48,617 nt of DNA. Source: Desulfobacterales bacterium RIFOXYA12_FULL_46_15 (lineage in GTDB: Bacteria; Desulfobacterota; Desulfobacteria; Desulfobacterales; Desulfobacteraceae). Positions 33,501-41,935 of this stretch are shown piece after piece (positions within the stretch are counted from its first letter, which is position 1; the number at the start of each line of letters is the position of its first letter). The translations under genes and the position numbers were made by a program. The notes under the pieces are model-generated. The model was given only the letters and a program-made list of their open reading frames with translations. It searched no databases and was not told the origin of the DNA. The stretch spans positions 8,623 to 57,239 of the forward strand of contig MGTJ01000196.1 of NCBI GenBank assembly GCA_001799395.1, written 5' to 3'.

Positions 33501-36500
33501 GGCTTTTTCCTTTGAATCCGGTAGATCCAATGCCCGGCACAACACGTTTTTCCATTCAAGATTAGCGGTTTTTGCAAGTCCGGCAAGCCCGCCATAAACA
33601 GGATCGGTGCCAAAGGCTTTGCCGTCAAATCCAAAACCGCCGCCTAAAAAGGAGACAACAGCAAAAAAGGCACCTTTTTGTTTTGCCGCATTCATCAGAT
33701 AACCGGCATTGGTCCGGACCAGGAGAAAAGCGGATTTTAAAAACCCGATCCCGGCAGACGACAAAGCCTTGTTGAATGCATCAGGCACAATGACAATCCC
33801 TGCCGCATCAGGACATTCAGGAATCTTTCCATCCCTGATATCAATAAGACAGCAAGGTATTCCCAGTTTTTTAAATTCTATCTGAAACTGTTCCGATATA
33901 CCGGCGCTATCCTTTGTGATATATACTTTTTTTTTTAGCGGCAGTTCTATTTTAGCGCCGTTGTAAAACCGGATCTCATTGGTGGGATATTTTTTTAATG
34001 AGACGATCTTACGGGTCAGGGGCATATCCGGATTGACCCTATCCGGCTTTGCGGATGATTCAGGGTCAGGCAAAGGCGTTTTCTTGACAGGTTCCGGCAG
34101 TGAATTCTGATTATCCTTTGAAAGAAATTCGATAATTTCCCTGATGGTTTTCAGTTTCCCGATATCATCCGATGAAATCCTTTCGATATGATCCAGTTCC
34201 TGTTCAAGCCTGGAAAGGATTTCCACCCGTTTGATGGAATCAATCCCCAGATCAGACTCAAGATTCATGGAAGGCTCCAGCATCTCATAAGGAAATCCCG
34301 TCAATTCACTGATGGTATTTATTAATAGGGTTGAAACGGTTTGATAAAGATCGGTTTTGGAATTTTTCAGTGTCTGTGTTTCAGTATCGGCCAAGATTGC
34401 CTGAGGAACAGGGTTGTCATGCCTGGCCTGATGCCGGATGGCAAGACAGATGTCCTGAAGTGTCCGGACAGAGCCCATGCTTTCGGTCGTTATGCCTTCA
34501 CATCCTGGGATCTGTTTTTCAAGTTCTGAAATAATTTCAACTTTCTTGATTGAATCAATACCGAGATCCGATTCAATATCCATGTTTGATTCAAGCATTT
34601 CAGAAGGAAATCCTGTAAGCCGGCTCACAATCCCGAACAGAATTGTTTCAATCCCGTCATCCAAGTGTTCTGAAATGGGTTCGACATCTTGTACAAGGGT
34701 TACAGGTTCAGTTTCTTTTGGTTTTTCAATGTCATCAGAAAATTTCAACACAGAAGGGCCGGATGGAGAAAAGGCAAGATTGCGGGTCTGTTCCAGCATG
34801 CTTGCCAGGGTTTTGCTTGCCTGGGCCTGGGTGTCAAGAAATTTTTCATGGGCACTGGCGGTCCGTGCCTGAAGCTGTTGCATGGCTTCAAGTCCTTTTT
34901 CTACCATTTTCATGGCTTCAAGGGCCGGATAAAAATAGTTCCCGGACTGATTCTGCTTTTGTTGAGATGTCATATCCTCACCTTTTAATGTGGGCACAAG
35001 GTCAACCGGGTTTTTCCGATCTGCGGGGTTTTCCGGTTTTGATTGGGGAATATTGCATTTGTTCACAGGTTTGGGATTAGCACCGGTAAGTTCTATTATC
35101 ATCCTTTTGGGGTCGATTTTTTCCCCGGGTTCCTCCCAGGGGGTAAGATCAATGGGAAACCCCTTTGACGCAATGATGCATAAAACACGGGCAAGATCTA
35201 AAATCCCGGATTTTTTTCCGCATGAGGCATCCAAAGAAACGGCTGTGATATCCCGGTCCTTCAAGATGGTTTTTGTCAGATCCGTGAGAACGGTTTTGGG
35301 TCCGACTTCAATAAAGGTCGTAACCTCTTTTTCAAACATTTTTTTTATATTATCAAGAAAGTTTACCGGGTTTATCAGTTGATTACCAAGAATCTCTTTG
35401 ATTTTCGATTCTTCTTTATCATAGGAATCGCCTGTTGTGTTTGAAAACACCTCTATTTGAGTCGGGCAAAAAGACCTGGATGTCAGGCATGCGTTAAAAG
35501 GAGTGACTGCATCTTTTACAAGCCGGCTGTGAAAGGCGGCAGCCACAGGCAGCTTAACAGCCTTAAGCTTTTTTTGCCTGCATAATTTTTTTGCCCTGAG
35601 GATTTCATCGGTAGAGCCTGATAACACGCCCTGGGTCTGGCTGTTCCTGTTTGCCAGGATAAGATCCAGGTTTTCTTCTTTTATAAGGGCCTCAATATCA
35701 GCCAAAGATGCCTGGACTGCCAGCATACTGCCCGGATCACCACCGTTCATGGATTTGGCCGAGGCCATATATTTGCCCCTGGCTGCGGAAAGCTTAAAAA
35801 ATGCGGGTTCATCCATCCACCCGGCCGAATACAGGGCACATAGCTCTCCAAAGCTGTGACCACAGGCCATTGCAGGGCTTATCTTGAATCGCTTCAGCAC
35901 CTTCACCATGGCTGAGGAGATGGCACCGATAGCGGGCTGGGCAATATCGGTTTCACGAAGTTTATCTTCTGATCTGTCTTTTGGCTGTATATGGATGGGA
36001 AGCGGATAGATATAATCCTGCAGGGCTTTATAATCTTTATCCGTATTTTCACTTAAAAAGGATTGAGAAGCCGTTTTTAAGGTTTCCATGGCTTCAGGGA
36101 AAAGGGAGACCAGGTCTTTTCCCATACCCGTATACTGGCTTCCCTGGCCCGGGAATAAAAACCCGAGTTTTCCTCTTCCGGTATGGGTTGAAAAATAGAC
36201 ATCCGGATGCAACTGGCCTGTTCCAGCGCTTTCCAGGGCAGTATCCAGAAGCCTGACAATATCCTCGCCGGCTCTATATATCAGGAGCAGTCTGTATCTT
36301 TGATTCACATCAAAAATCATCCTGGAGTCATGGGACTTTTGAGCAATGGTCCGGTTAAGCTGCAATGCATCATCCAAGAAAGGAAGACTTGTCTTAAAGG
36401 CATTGATTCTTTTTAACACGCCTTCTTTTGTGTCTGATGAAAAAGCAATGATTTGAACCGAGCCATCCCAGGAAATATGGGTCTTTGAAGGACTGTATTC

Positions 36501-37895
36501 TTCCAGAACCACATGGAAATTACTGCCGCCAAAACCAAAGGCGCTGACACCGGACCTCCTGGGATAAAAAGAGGATATCCAGGGTTTGGATTCTGAGTTG
36601 AGGTAAAATGAGGAGTTTTCAATATTGAGTTCAGGATCAGGTTCAATTGCTTTTAATGTCGGCAAAATCACTTTGTTATAAAGGCTGAGGGCTGCTTTGA
36701 TCATGCCTGCCGCTCCTGCTGCCGCTTTTGTGTGACCGATCATGGATTTGACAGAGCCCACAGCAATTTGATGCTTCCCGGAACAAGGGTCAAAACATAA
36801 TCTTAAAGCTTCAAATTCCACCTTATCCCCCACGCGCGTACCGGTCCCGTGGGCTTCGACAAGTCCCACCGTGGAAGGATTGATGTCTGCTTCCTGGTAG
36901 GCTTCGTTCAAGGCCCTTAACTGGCCTTTTGAATCCGGGGCATAGATGGCGGATGTTTTTCCGTCGCTGGAGGTTCCCACACCTTTGATCACAGCATAGA
37001 TTTTATCATTGTCTTTTTCGGCATCTTCAAGGCGTTTTAACACCAGCATTCCGATACCCTCTCCCAAAACAGTACCGTCGGCATCCTTTGAAAAAGGTCT
37101 GGCATCACTGGTGTGGGACAGAACCCCTGTTTTTGAAAAACACATGTGCATGAAAATATCATTCAAGGTGTCCACGCCGCCGGTGATGGACATATCACAT
37201 TTCCCGGCTGTAAGTTCCATGACGGCTGTATGGATGGCGGATAAAGAGCTTGCACAGGCAGCATCGGCTACGGTATTGGTTCCTGAAAGATTCATGCGGT
37301 TGGCGATCCGTCCTGCCACCACATTGCCGAGAAGGCCGGGAAAGGAATTCTCCTGCCATTCAACATATCCGCCCTGAATCCGCTGAATGATTTCTTCTTT
37401 TTTTTCTTTGGTGATACCCGAATCTTCCAGGGCCTTTTTCCAGATGGGGTGGCCAAGCCGCGAACCCAGAGGGATGACCAGTTCCTGGGTGCCGGTGACC
37501 CCTAAAATAACATTGACCTTTTTTTGTTCCAGAAACGGGTGCCCCATGGGATAACCTGCATCTTCCAGGGCCATCCTTGCCACTTCAAGACCCAGGAGCT
37601 GGGATGTGTCGGTTGCCTCCAGATTGTTGGGAGGAATCCCGAAACTTAAGGGGTCAAAACTGACAGGGGGAAGAAAACCACCACGCCTGCAATAGGTATG
37701 ATCCGGTTTTGCCGGGTCCTGATCAAAATAGTCGTTTAATTTCCAGTGGGTGTCGGAAGGAATGTCTTGAACGGCATCAATTCCGTTATACAAAAGATGC
37801 CAGTATTCTTTCAGGTTTCTGGATTTCGGGAAGATACATCCCATACCGATGATGGCAACAAAGGGTTTACTATAAGCTGTATTTTTTTTATTCAT
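30483..37895 (-). CDS. Single-chain PUFA/secondary-lipid synthase (KS-AT-ACP-ACP-KR-DH-DH-DH)
   Basis: 2,470 residues from the ATG at 37895 (GAG five bases before); a TTG three codons upstream is possible. KS (about 10-470): Cys 214 in DAACASSLSA, His 349 in EAHGTGT, His 388 in MIGHTKAAAG. AT (575-895): Ser 681 in CGHSFGEL. A coiled linker follows, then two ACPs with LGIDSIKK/LGIDSIKR (Ser 1115 and 1220). KR (about 1505-1770): TGGARGVTAACG and CDYAMANE. A polyketide-type DH (1800-2070) has HQINGEPVVP and DPMMLDSAFQ. Two FabA-like hot-dog domains come last (2085-2270 and 2310-2450; FNAHFYQDPVCPGSLG in the second). This order equals PfaA fused to the dehydratase end of PfaC, without the PfaC KS and chain-length-factor domains. 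It would build a long, possibly unsaturated or hydroxylated acyl chain iteratively with the PfaD-like protein upstream. No phosphopantetheinyl transferase is in the window. Confidence 0.9.
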   Translation of the reverse strand: MNKKNTAYSKPFVAIIGMGCIFPKSRNLKEYWHLLYNGIDAVQDIPSDTHWKLNDYFDQDPAKPDHTYCRRGGFLPPVSFDPLSFGIPPNNLEATDTSQLLGLEVARMALEDAGYPMGHPFLEQKKVNVILGVTGTQELVIPLGSRLGHPIWKKALEDSGITKEKKEEIIQRIQGGYVEWQENSFPGLLGNVVAGRIANRMNLSGTNTVADAACASSLSAIHTAVMELTAGKCDMSITGGVDTLNDIFMHMCFSKTGVLSHTSDARPFSKDADGTVLGEGIGMLVLKRLEDAEKDNDKIYAVIKGVGTSSDGKTSAIYAPDSKGQLRALNEAYQEADINPSTVGLVEAHGTGTRVGDKVEFEALRLCFDPCSGKHQIAVGSVKSMIGHTKAAAGAAGMIKAALSLYNKVILPTLKAIEPDPELNIENSSFYLNSESKPWISSFYPRRSGVSAFGFGGSNFHVVLEEYSPSKTHISWDGSVQIIAFSSDTKEGVLKRINAFKTSLPFLDDALQLNRTIAQKSHDSRMIFDVNQRYRLLLIYRAGEDIVRLLDTALESAGTGQLHPDVYFSTHTGRGKLGFLFPGQGSQYTGMGKDLVSLFPEAMETLKTASQSFLSENTDKDYKALQDYIYPLPIHIQPKDRSEDKLRETDIAQPAIGAISSAMVKVLKRFKISPAMACGHSFGELCALYSAGWMDEPAFFKLSAARGKYMASAKSMNGGDPGSMLAVQASLADIEALIKEENLDLILANRNSQTQGVLSGSTDEILRAKKLCRQKKLKAVKLPVAAAFHSRLVKDAVTPFNACLTSRSFCPTQIEVFSNTTGDSYDKEESKIKEILGNQLINPVNFLDNIKKMFEKEVTTFIEVGPKTVLTDLTKTILKDRDITAVSLDASCGKKSGILDLARVLCIIASKGFPIDLTPWEEPGEKIDPKRMIIELTGANPKPVNKCNIPQSKPENPADRKNPVDLVPTLKGEDMTSQQKQNQSGNYFYPALEAMKMVEKGLEAMQQLQARTASAHEKFLDTQAQASKTLASMLEQTRNLAFSPSGPSVLKFSDDIEKPKETEPVTLVQDVEPISEHLDDGIETILFGIVSRLTGFPSEMLESNMDIESDLGIDSIKKVEIISELEKQIPGCEGITTESMGSVRTLQDICLAIRHQARHDNPVPQAILADTETQTLKNSKTDLYQTVSTLLINTISELTGFPYEMLEPSMNLESDLGIDSIKRVEILSRLEQELDHIERISSDDIGKLKTIREIIEFLSKDNQNSLPEPVKKTPLPDPESSAKPDRVNPDMPLTRKIVSLKKYPTNEIRFYNGAKIELPLKKKVYITKDSAGISEQFQIEFKKLGIPCCLIDIRDGKIPECPDAAGIVIVPDAFNKALSSAGIGFLKSAFLLVRTNAGYLMNAAKQKGAFFAVVSFLGGGFGFDGKAFGTDPVYGGLAGLAKTANLEWKNVLCRALDLPDSKEKAVQHAEAAVSLMMTHGAVEMGLDEDFCNIPDLVDQDIDHEALYLNKEDVVIITGGARGVTAACGIEIAKKHSPVLILIGRTSLTLSEPEWAKNLYEPAALKKAILTHIFNGRMPRPVDIEKEYQKIISHRQIENNIQVMRQYGSKVKYFSADIRNNNEIFSVFKAVREEFGPITAIIHGAGVIDDKLIIDKQTDPFTRVLETKVKGLEVLLSASEKDTLKYCVLFSSIAARTGNQGQCDYAMANEVLNKTAQKLAATYPFCKYLSINWGPWEGGMVDESLRKEFTKKGIALIPLKKGAEQFLMEMGNKTLTGPEVIIGGFAPETLKKPKEPKLSKAMTFSFGIHTSPVLLSHQINGEPVVPFAIIMECHAKASEKNNPGLVFAGMDNMRLLKGIKPGNGEIKVSVNLGKCQPEGTKWVIPSNIVSEDNNGRDAFIHSSCRIILKDGRPAPPVLSSDAFMKPSPYSLSAKEAYSSTLFHGDRMQSIKSISGYSEKGIEITTRLSPHPEEWIKNYPGSRWVIDPMMLDSAFQAAILWSREKMGQVCLPVYIASLRLYASFNNLKGDFRILFIVSEETKNRIIGYFTFFNEENVVVASITGFEAITDPSLTDKFKKKPLFSKDSILAFAEGNPSEAFGEKYLGFDQERKIARLPRPPYFFMDRVMTVDHPQWKMQPGGWIETEYDIPEHAWYFKANRTQTIPFCILLEIALQPCGWLAAYAGSALVSSDRLYFRNLGGKAVLFQSLSRHSGTIVIRTRMKDVSKAGGMIIQEFEIDMLNNKDLIYKGSTNFGFFTGKVLANQVGIRNCKFENFPEKNLKPVLFEFKDDAPMTPDDHKTDTDSGMPSKALRMIDKIEILDFNAGLYGKGYVKAIKTVDPKEWFFNAHFYQDPVCPGSLGIESFLQAIRFFLFKKFRIDPHEYEPCLLTGTPHEWIYRGQIVPENNKIEIIAHIKDAAPGDTGYTVVADGALSVDGICIYELKNFGIAFKKLVSTSPLNTLERVRDSRTTF

Positions 37896-38006
37896 ATTAC
37901 TCAAATTTAGGATTTAAATAATTAAAATTATAGGCAATATACTTGTTTGAGGATTTAAAATGCACCCGGCCGCCAGGAATTTGACAAAAGTTTTACATAG
38001 GTATGG

Positions 38007-39596
38007 CTATCCTAAATAAGAAAGAATTTCCTTTAACGGCAAGGGCTTGGATGAACCGGCATCTATACCAATGTCGATGCCTTGAATTTTTAATATGGAT
38101 GCACGGGTACAGACGCATGCACCGAAAAGAATGTTTAAAGCGATTTCTGCGGTTTTCCGGTTTTCATGAGATTCGAGAAAGCTTCCTTTGGCCCATTGAT
38201 TAAATGCCCCGATGGAAGGCCCGCACCAGATCTGGTAATCCATCTTTCTGTGGGGGATGCCCCGGATGGCCCATTTTGAGGAAAGTCCAAGATAGGATCT
38301 GAATACCAGGGCCATTTTATGCCTGGGGTCGGCTTCTGCTTTCTCGATTTCCTTTTTGTTGTTGGTTCTGAGGAAAAATTCCTTTGTGGAAGTCCAGGCA
38401 TCTTCAAAACTTGCCTGTAAAAATTTTTCCTGAATTTCCTGTCTTGATTTTTCGTCAATTTCATCAAACCGGCGGCAGGACTGGTATAAACGATACAATT
38501 TTTCAGCCCTGACAGGAAAGAGGGTCCCCCGTTTCAGAACCTGGACCCTTGCCCCGATTTCAAACATATCTGCGGCAGGAGCCATGGCCACATCAGCCTG
38601 ATCCGCCTCAGAGAGCAATTTTTTAACATCGTCGCAGATTCCGGCTTCAACGCAGGACTGATTGACAGACCCGGTCAATATATAGGCTGCGCCCATTTGA
38701 AAGGCTGCAGCAGCCGATTCCGGGGTAGCTATCCCGCCGGCAAGACCCACACATAAAGGGTCTTTGTAATGATAGGTTTTCATGGATTCATTTTTCAGCG
38801 ATATCATGGTCGGCAAAAGAGCCAGGGCCGGTCGGTTATCCGTGTGTCCGCCTGAATCGGCTTCTGCCGTCAGATCCTGTGCCATGGGGATATATTGGGA
38901 AAGCCTGGCTTCGGCTTCGGTGATCATTTGACTCAGAAGAAGGGACTGCACCAGTTTCATGGGCGGGGGTGAGAAAAACTGGCGGGCTATTTCAACCCTG
39001 GAAATTTTTGCAATGATCGTGTTGGGCGCGACAATATTACCGTTACGGTCCTCGTACAGGCCTTTGATCCGGTAATAGACAAGGGCCGGCGTCATGCGCA
39101 GAAATGCAGCCGCACTGATTTGCCGGATTTCATGTTTCAGATAAAGATTGACAGTGGCCATTTCATGGGCCGGGTCCATGAGGGAGTGGATCAGGTTGAA
39201 TCCAAAGGGTTTGCCAGGCAAGGCGGTTTTCAGATCAATGATGGCATCTTCAATTTTATCAATGGAAAGACCACCGGCCCCAAAAAAACCAATCATTCCA
39301 TGTTCAGCCATGGTTTTTACCATGGCGGCCGAAGCGATTCCATTGGCCATGGCACCGGCAATATAGGGGTATTTCAATCCGTGCCGGGTCATGAATCCCG
39401 CATCCCCCAGGTTTTCAGGACCTATTGAGGGAACATAGGCCCTGATTTTCATGACCTTGTCTTTTTTGAGTGAGTCTGTAAAAAAGCCGGCATCTTTGAT
39501 GACAAAGGAGATCCGGTCATCAGTGTCTAACACAAAAAAAGGTTTTTTCACATGCAGGAGCAGATCTTTTAACAGCATTGAAGCTTCAGTTGTCAT
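38007..39596 (-). CDS. pfaD: PfaD-type enoyl reductase (nitronate-monooxygenase-like flavoprotein)
   Basis: 529 residues from the ATG at 39596 (AAAGAACATT before it); a TTG 17 codons upstream has no ribosome binding site. The TIM-barrel flavoprotein has the PfaD hallmarks YPYIAGAMANGI, GFFGAGGLS and the strongly conserved EADSGGHTDNRP (about 245-256), then GLAGGIATPESAAAAF and GAAYILTGSVNQ. The long C-terminal part (FEIGARVQVLKRGTLFP.., then IWCGPSIGAFNQW) is the PfaD-specific extension absent from simple nitronate monooxygenases. The enzyme reduces enoyl intermediates bound to the ACPs of the synthase encoded 111 bases downstream on the same strand. Assembly-line synthases pair with such trans-acting reductases to control unsaturation. 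Confidence 0.92.
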   Translation of the reverse strand: MTTEASMLLKDLLLHVKKPFFVLDTDDRISFVIKDAGFFTDSLKKDKVMKIRAYVPSIGPENLGDAGFMTRHGLKYPYIAGAMANGIASAAMVKTMAEHGMIGFFGAGGLSIDKIEDAIIDLKTALPGKPFGFNLIHSLMDPAHEMATVNLYLKHEIRQISAAAFLRMTPALVYYRIKGLYEDRNGNIVAPNTIIAKISRVEIARQFFSPPPMKLVQSLLLSQMITEAEARLSQYIPMAQDLTAEADSGGHTDNRPALALLPTMISLKNESMKTYHYKDPLCVGLAGGIATPESAAAAFQMGAAYILTGSVNQSCVEAGICDDVKKLLSEADQADVAMAPAADMFEIGARVQVLKRGTLFPVRAEKLYRLYQSCRRFDEIDEKSRQEIQEKFLQASFEDAWTSTKEFFLRTNNKKEIEKAEADPRHKMALVFRSYLGLSSKWAIRGIPHRKMDYQIWCGPSIGAFNQWAKGSFLESHENRKTAEIALNILFGACVCTRASILKIQGIDIGIDAGSSKPLPLKEILSYLG

Positions 39597-39688
39597 AATG
39601 TTCTTTTGCAACCTTTCAGATGTCGGATAATGGGTTTGCTTCTTCAAATTTTTTAAGCCATTCTTTTAACATGAATGGAATTGAAGAA

Positions 39689-41086
39689 TCAATAAGGAAG
39701 TCCCTGGTCTTGAAACCGTATTTCAAAGGTCAGGCCGGTTTTGCTGTTTTTTGCAGTAATTTGGCTTTTGCATTGGGTGATAAGTTTTTTTACAATGGAC
39801 AGCCCCAGGCCTGTACCCGGGCTTATGCCTGTCTCTATCCTGAAAAAGGGTTCAAAGATTTTTTTGAGTTCAAGAGGCTTCAATGGCCTGTAGGTGTTGG
39901 TGATGGAGAAGATCAGAATATCATTTTCCGGTTTTATGGCTTTGATTTCAATGACACCGGTTTCATCTGTGTATTTTACGGCATTATCCATAAGGTTTAA
40001 AAGAATGGCGGCAACCCGGCTTTTATCCATATTAAGGATCAGCAAACCCTTTGTGTCCTTTACAAGAGTCAGCTTTTTCTGCTCCAGGGAAGGGATAAAT
40101 TTTTTTTCCAGGTCTGTTATCATCCTGTTAAAATCCAATGGTTCAATGGACAGGGCGGATTCCTGTAGATCCAGTTTTGACATCATCAGTATTTTTTCAA
40201 TCAGGGTGTCCAGAGTCTGTATTTCATGATCAATATTTTTTACATACCGTTTGATATCCTTATCTCCATCAGGCAGAAGCTTGTCCTGAATCATTTCATT
40301 GGATACTCTGATCCGTGTCAGGGGACTTCTGAGTTCATGGGAGATATTGGCTGTCAGCTCTTTTTTCCCCTGTATCATTTTTTCAAGCTTGTCAGCCATG
40401 AAATTAAAGGAATTCCCAAGTTCTGCGATTTCATCTTGGCCTTTGATGTCGATTCGCTTATCAAGATTCCCGTCCGCAAATTCCAGAGCTGATTGATTCA
40501 ATTGTTTGATCCTGTTTGTAATGATTTTAGTCAAGGGCACAATGAGGACGGCGATGATTATGCCGATACTTAAAAGGCCAAGGTGAAACAGGGCTTCAGG
40601 TTTGTCGGAGTGTTCTGCAAAAAGATAAATATGCAAGGTGCTGATGGTGTTGCCGGTCTTGAGAGGAAGGGTTGCATAATAGGAAATGTGCCTTCTGGAA
40701 AGATAATACAGGTTGATCCCGTCCTTCATAACCGAATATTTTTTTTTCTTTTCTACAGGGATATCCCCGGGTGTTGAAAATGTTTTCAGCAACAGAGTGT
40801 CATCCCATGAGGTGACCCAGATTTTCAGATTAAAAAGATCGGAAAAAGAATGGAGCAGATTTTTGACTTCCTTGTTTTCGTTTAAGGGAATGCCCGGCAT
40901 CTGTTCTATTTTTTCCTGGATCATGGCCTGGAAAATTTTAAGTTTTCCAAATGACTGGTTGTCAAGGGTGTTCCTGAATGATCTGCCTGCAGTACCGATA
41001 AACAATAAAAGGCTCAGGATGATTGTAATAAAAAGAATACAAAGAAAGGACAGGAGCAATTTGGTGTAAAGGCTTTTAAATTTCAT
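39689..41086 (-). CDS. CpxA/EnvZ-like sensor histidine kinase
   Basis: 465 residues. Membrane helices at about 10-30 and 168-190 flank a periplasmic domain of about 135 residues; HAMP covers 190-240. HisKA has H250 in TANISHELRSPLTRIRV, and the ATPase domain has NLMDNAVKYTD and GTGLGLSIVKKLI. It overlaps the upstream OmpR-type regulator gene by ATGA, so the pair is co-translated. The neighbourhood resembles cpxRA: a divergent Spy/CpxP-like gene and exact CpxR-box repeats in the shared gap. It likely senses envelope or membrane damage and phosphorylates the regulator. The pfaD gene follows on the same strand after 92 bases with no visible terminator. Confidence 0.92.
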   Translation of the reverse strand: MKFKSLYTKLLLSFLCILFITIILSLLLFIGTAGRSFRNTLDNQSFGKLKIFQAMIQEKIEQMPGIPLNENKEVKNLLHSFSDLFNLKIWVTSWDDTLLLKTFSTPGDIPVEKKKKYSVMKDGINLYYLSRRHISYYATLPLKTGNTISTLHIYLFAEHSDKPEALFHLGLLSIGIIIAVLIVPLTKIITNRIKQLNQSALEFADGNLDKRIDIKGQDEIAELGNSFNFMADKLEKMIQGKKELTANISHELRSPLTRIRVSNEMIQDKLLPDGDKDIKRYVKNIDHEIQTLDTLIEKILMMSKLDLQESALSIEPLDFNRMITDLEKKFIPSLEQKKLTLVKDTKGLLILNMDKSRVAAILLNLMDNAVKYTDETGVIEIKAIKPENDILIFSITNTYRPLKPLELKKIFEPFFRIETGISPGTGLGLSIVKKLITQCKSQITAKNSKTGLTFEIRFQDQGLPY

Positions 41087-41784
41087 AAAGATTCCGTCAA
41101 CATATATCCTGATCCCCAGACGGTTTTGATCCGTTTGGGAGAAGAAGGGTCGTCCTCAATTTTTGATCTTAATTTGCTGATATGAATATCAATGCTTCTG
41201 TCAAAGGCCATGAAGTCTCTCCCCTTTGCCATATTCATGATCTGGTCGCGGCTTAAGACCCTGTTCGGGTTTTTCATCAATACTTCCAGGATATTAAATT
41301 CTGTAGTGGAAAGATCCGTGCACCTGCCTTTTATTTCAACGGTATGGGCAGCCCTGTTCAAAACAAGACCATCAACCTGAAGTATACAATCGTTTTTTTG
41401 AACCGATATTAAAGAAGGTATTGCCTGACGGCGAAGAATGGCTTTTATCCTGGCCAGAAGTTCCCGGGGGTTAAAAGGTTTGGCAAGATAGTCGTCGGCG
41501 CCCAGTTCAAGACCTACGATCTTATCGGTATCATCCCCTCTGGCCGTCAGCATGATCACGGGAAGATCATGCCGGGTGCGGATGTCCCGAAGCACTTCAA
41601 GTCCGTCTTTCCCAGGCATCATATAGTCAAGGATGATAAGATCCGGTGTTTTATCAGATATCTTTTCAAGGGCGTGACGGCCGTCAAGAAGATAAGAAAT
41701 CCTGAATTGGTTTTGTTCAAGATATTCAGTCAAAAGTTCGATCAGTTTGATATCATCATCAATGATCAGAATATGCTTATTCAT
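41083..41784 (-). CDS. CpxR/OmpR-family response regulator
   Basis: 233 residues. The receiver has D9-D11 acidic pocket, phosphoacceptor D53 (LIILDYMMPGKDG), MLTARGDD and the conserved Lys in YLAKPFNPREL. A winged-helix effector follows (STTEFNILEVLMKNPNRVLSR, FDRSIDIHISKLRSKI, IKTVWGSGYML). The ATG is preceded by AAAGGATGGATTC. Phosphorylated OmpR-type regulators bind tandem direct repeats; an exact GTAAA-N5-GTAAA CpxR box lies 33 bases upstream of the start codon, so autoregulation and control of the divergent Spy-like gene are expected. The same operon may read through into the lipid-synthase genes. Confidence 0.93.
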   Translation of the reverse strand: MNKHILIIDDDIKLIELLTEYLEQNQFRISYLLDGRHALEKISDKTPDLIILDYMMPGKDGLEVLRDIRTRHDLPVIMLTARGDDTDKIVGLELGADDYLAKPFNPRELLARIKAILRRQAIPSLISVQKNDCILQVDGLVLNRAAHTVEIKGRCTDLSTTEFNILEVLMKNPNRVLSRDQIMNMAKGRDFMAFDRSIDIHISKLRSKIEDDPSSPKRIKTVWGSGYMLTESL

Positions 41785-41805
41785 GAATCCATCCTTTTTG
41801 TCTCT

Positions 41806-41853
41806 TTTACATCTGATTTACAATTTTTTACAAGCCGGAAAAACCTTATTTAC
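41806..41853. promoter_or_regulatory. CpxR-box cluster: four TTTAC/GTAAA half-sites in helical phase
   Basis: The minus strand reads GTAAA-AAATT-GTAAA at 41831-41817, an exact match to the Enterobacterial CpxR box GTAAA-N5-GTAAA. Additional TTTAC half-sites start at 41806 and 41849, giving start-to-start spacings of 11, 10 and 22 bases, all near whole helical turns. The cluster sits between the divergent regulator and Spy-like genes, where it could control both. Confidence 0.65.
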
Positions 41854-41935
41854 AATTATTCTTTATCCTTGATCCATCCTGACAAAGGATTGAGTTTAAT
41901 AAAAATTTTAAAAGATTAAAAAAAGGAGACGAAAA

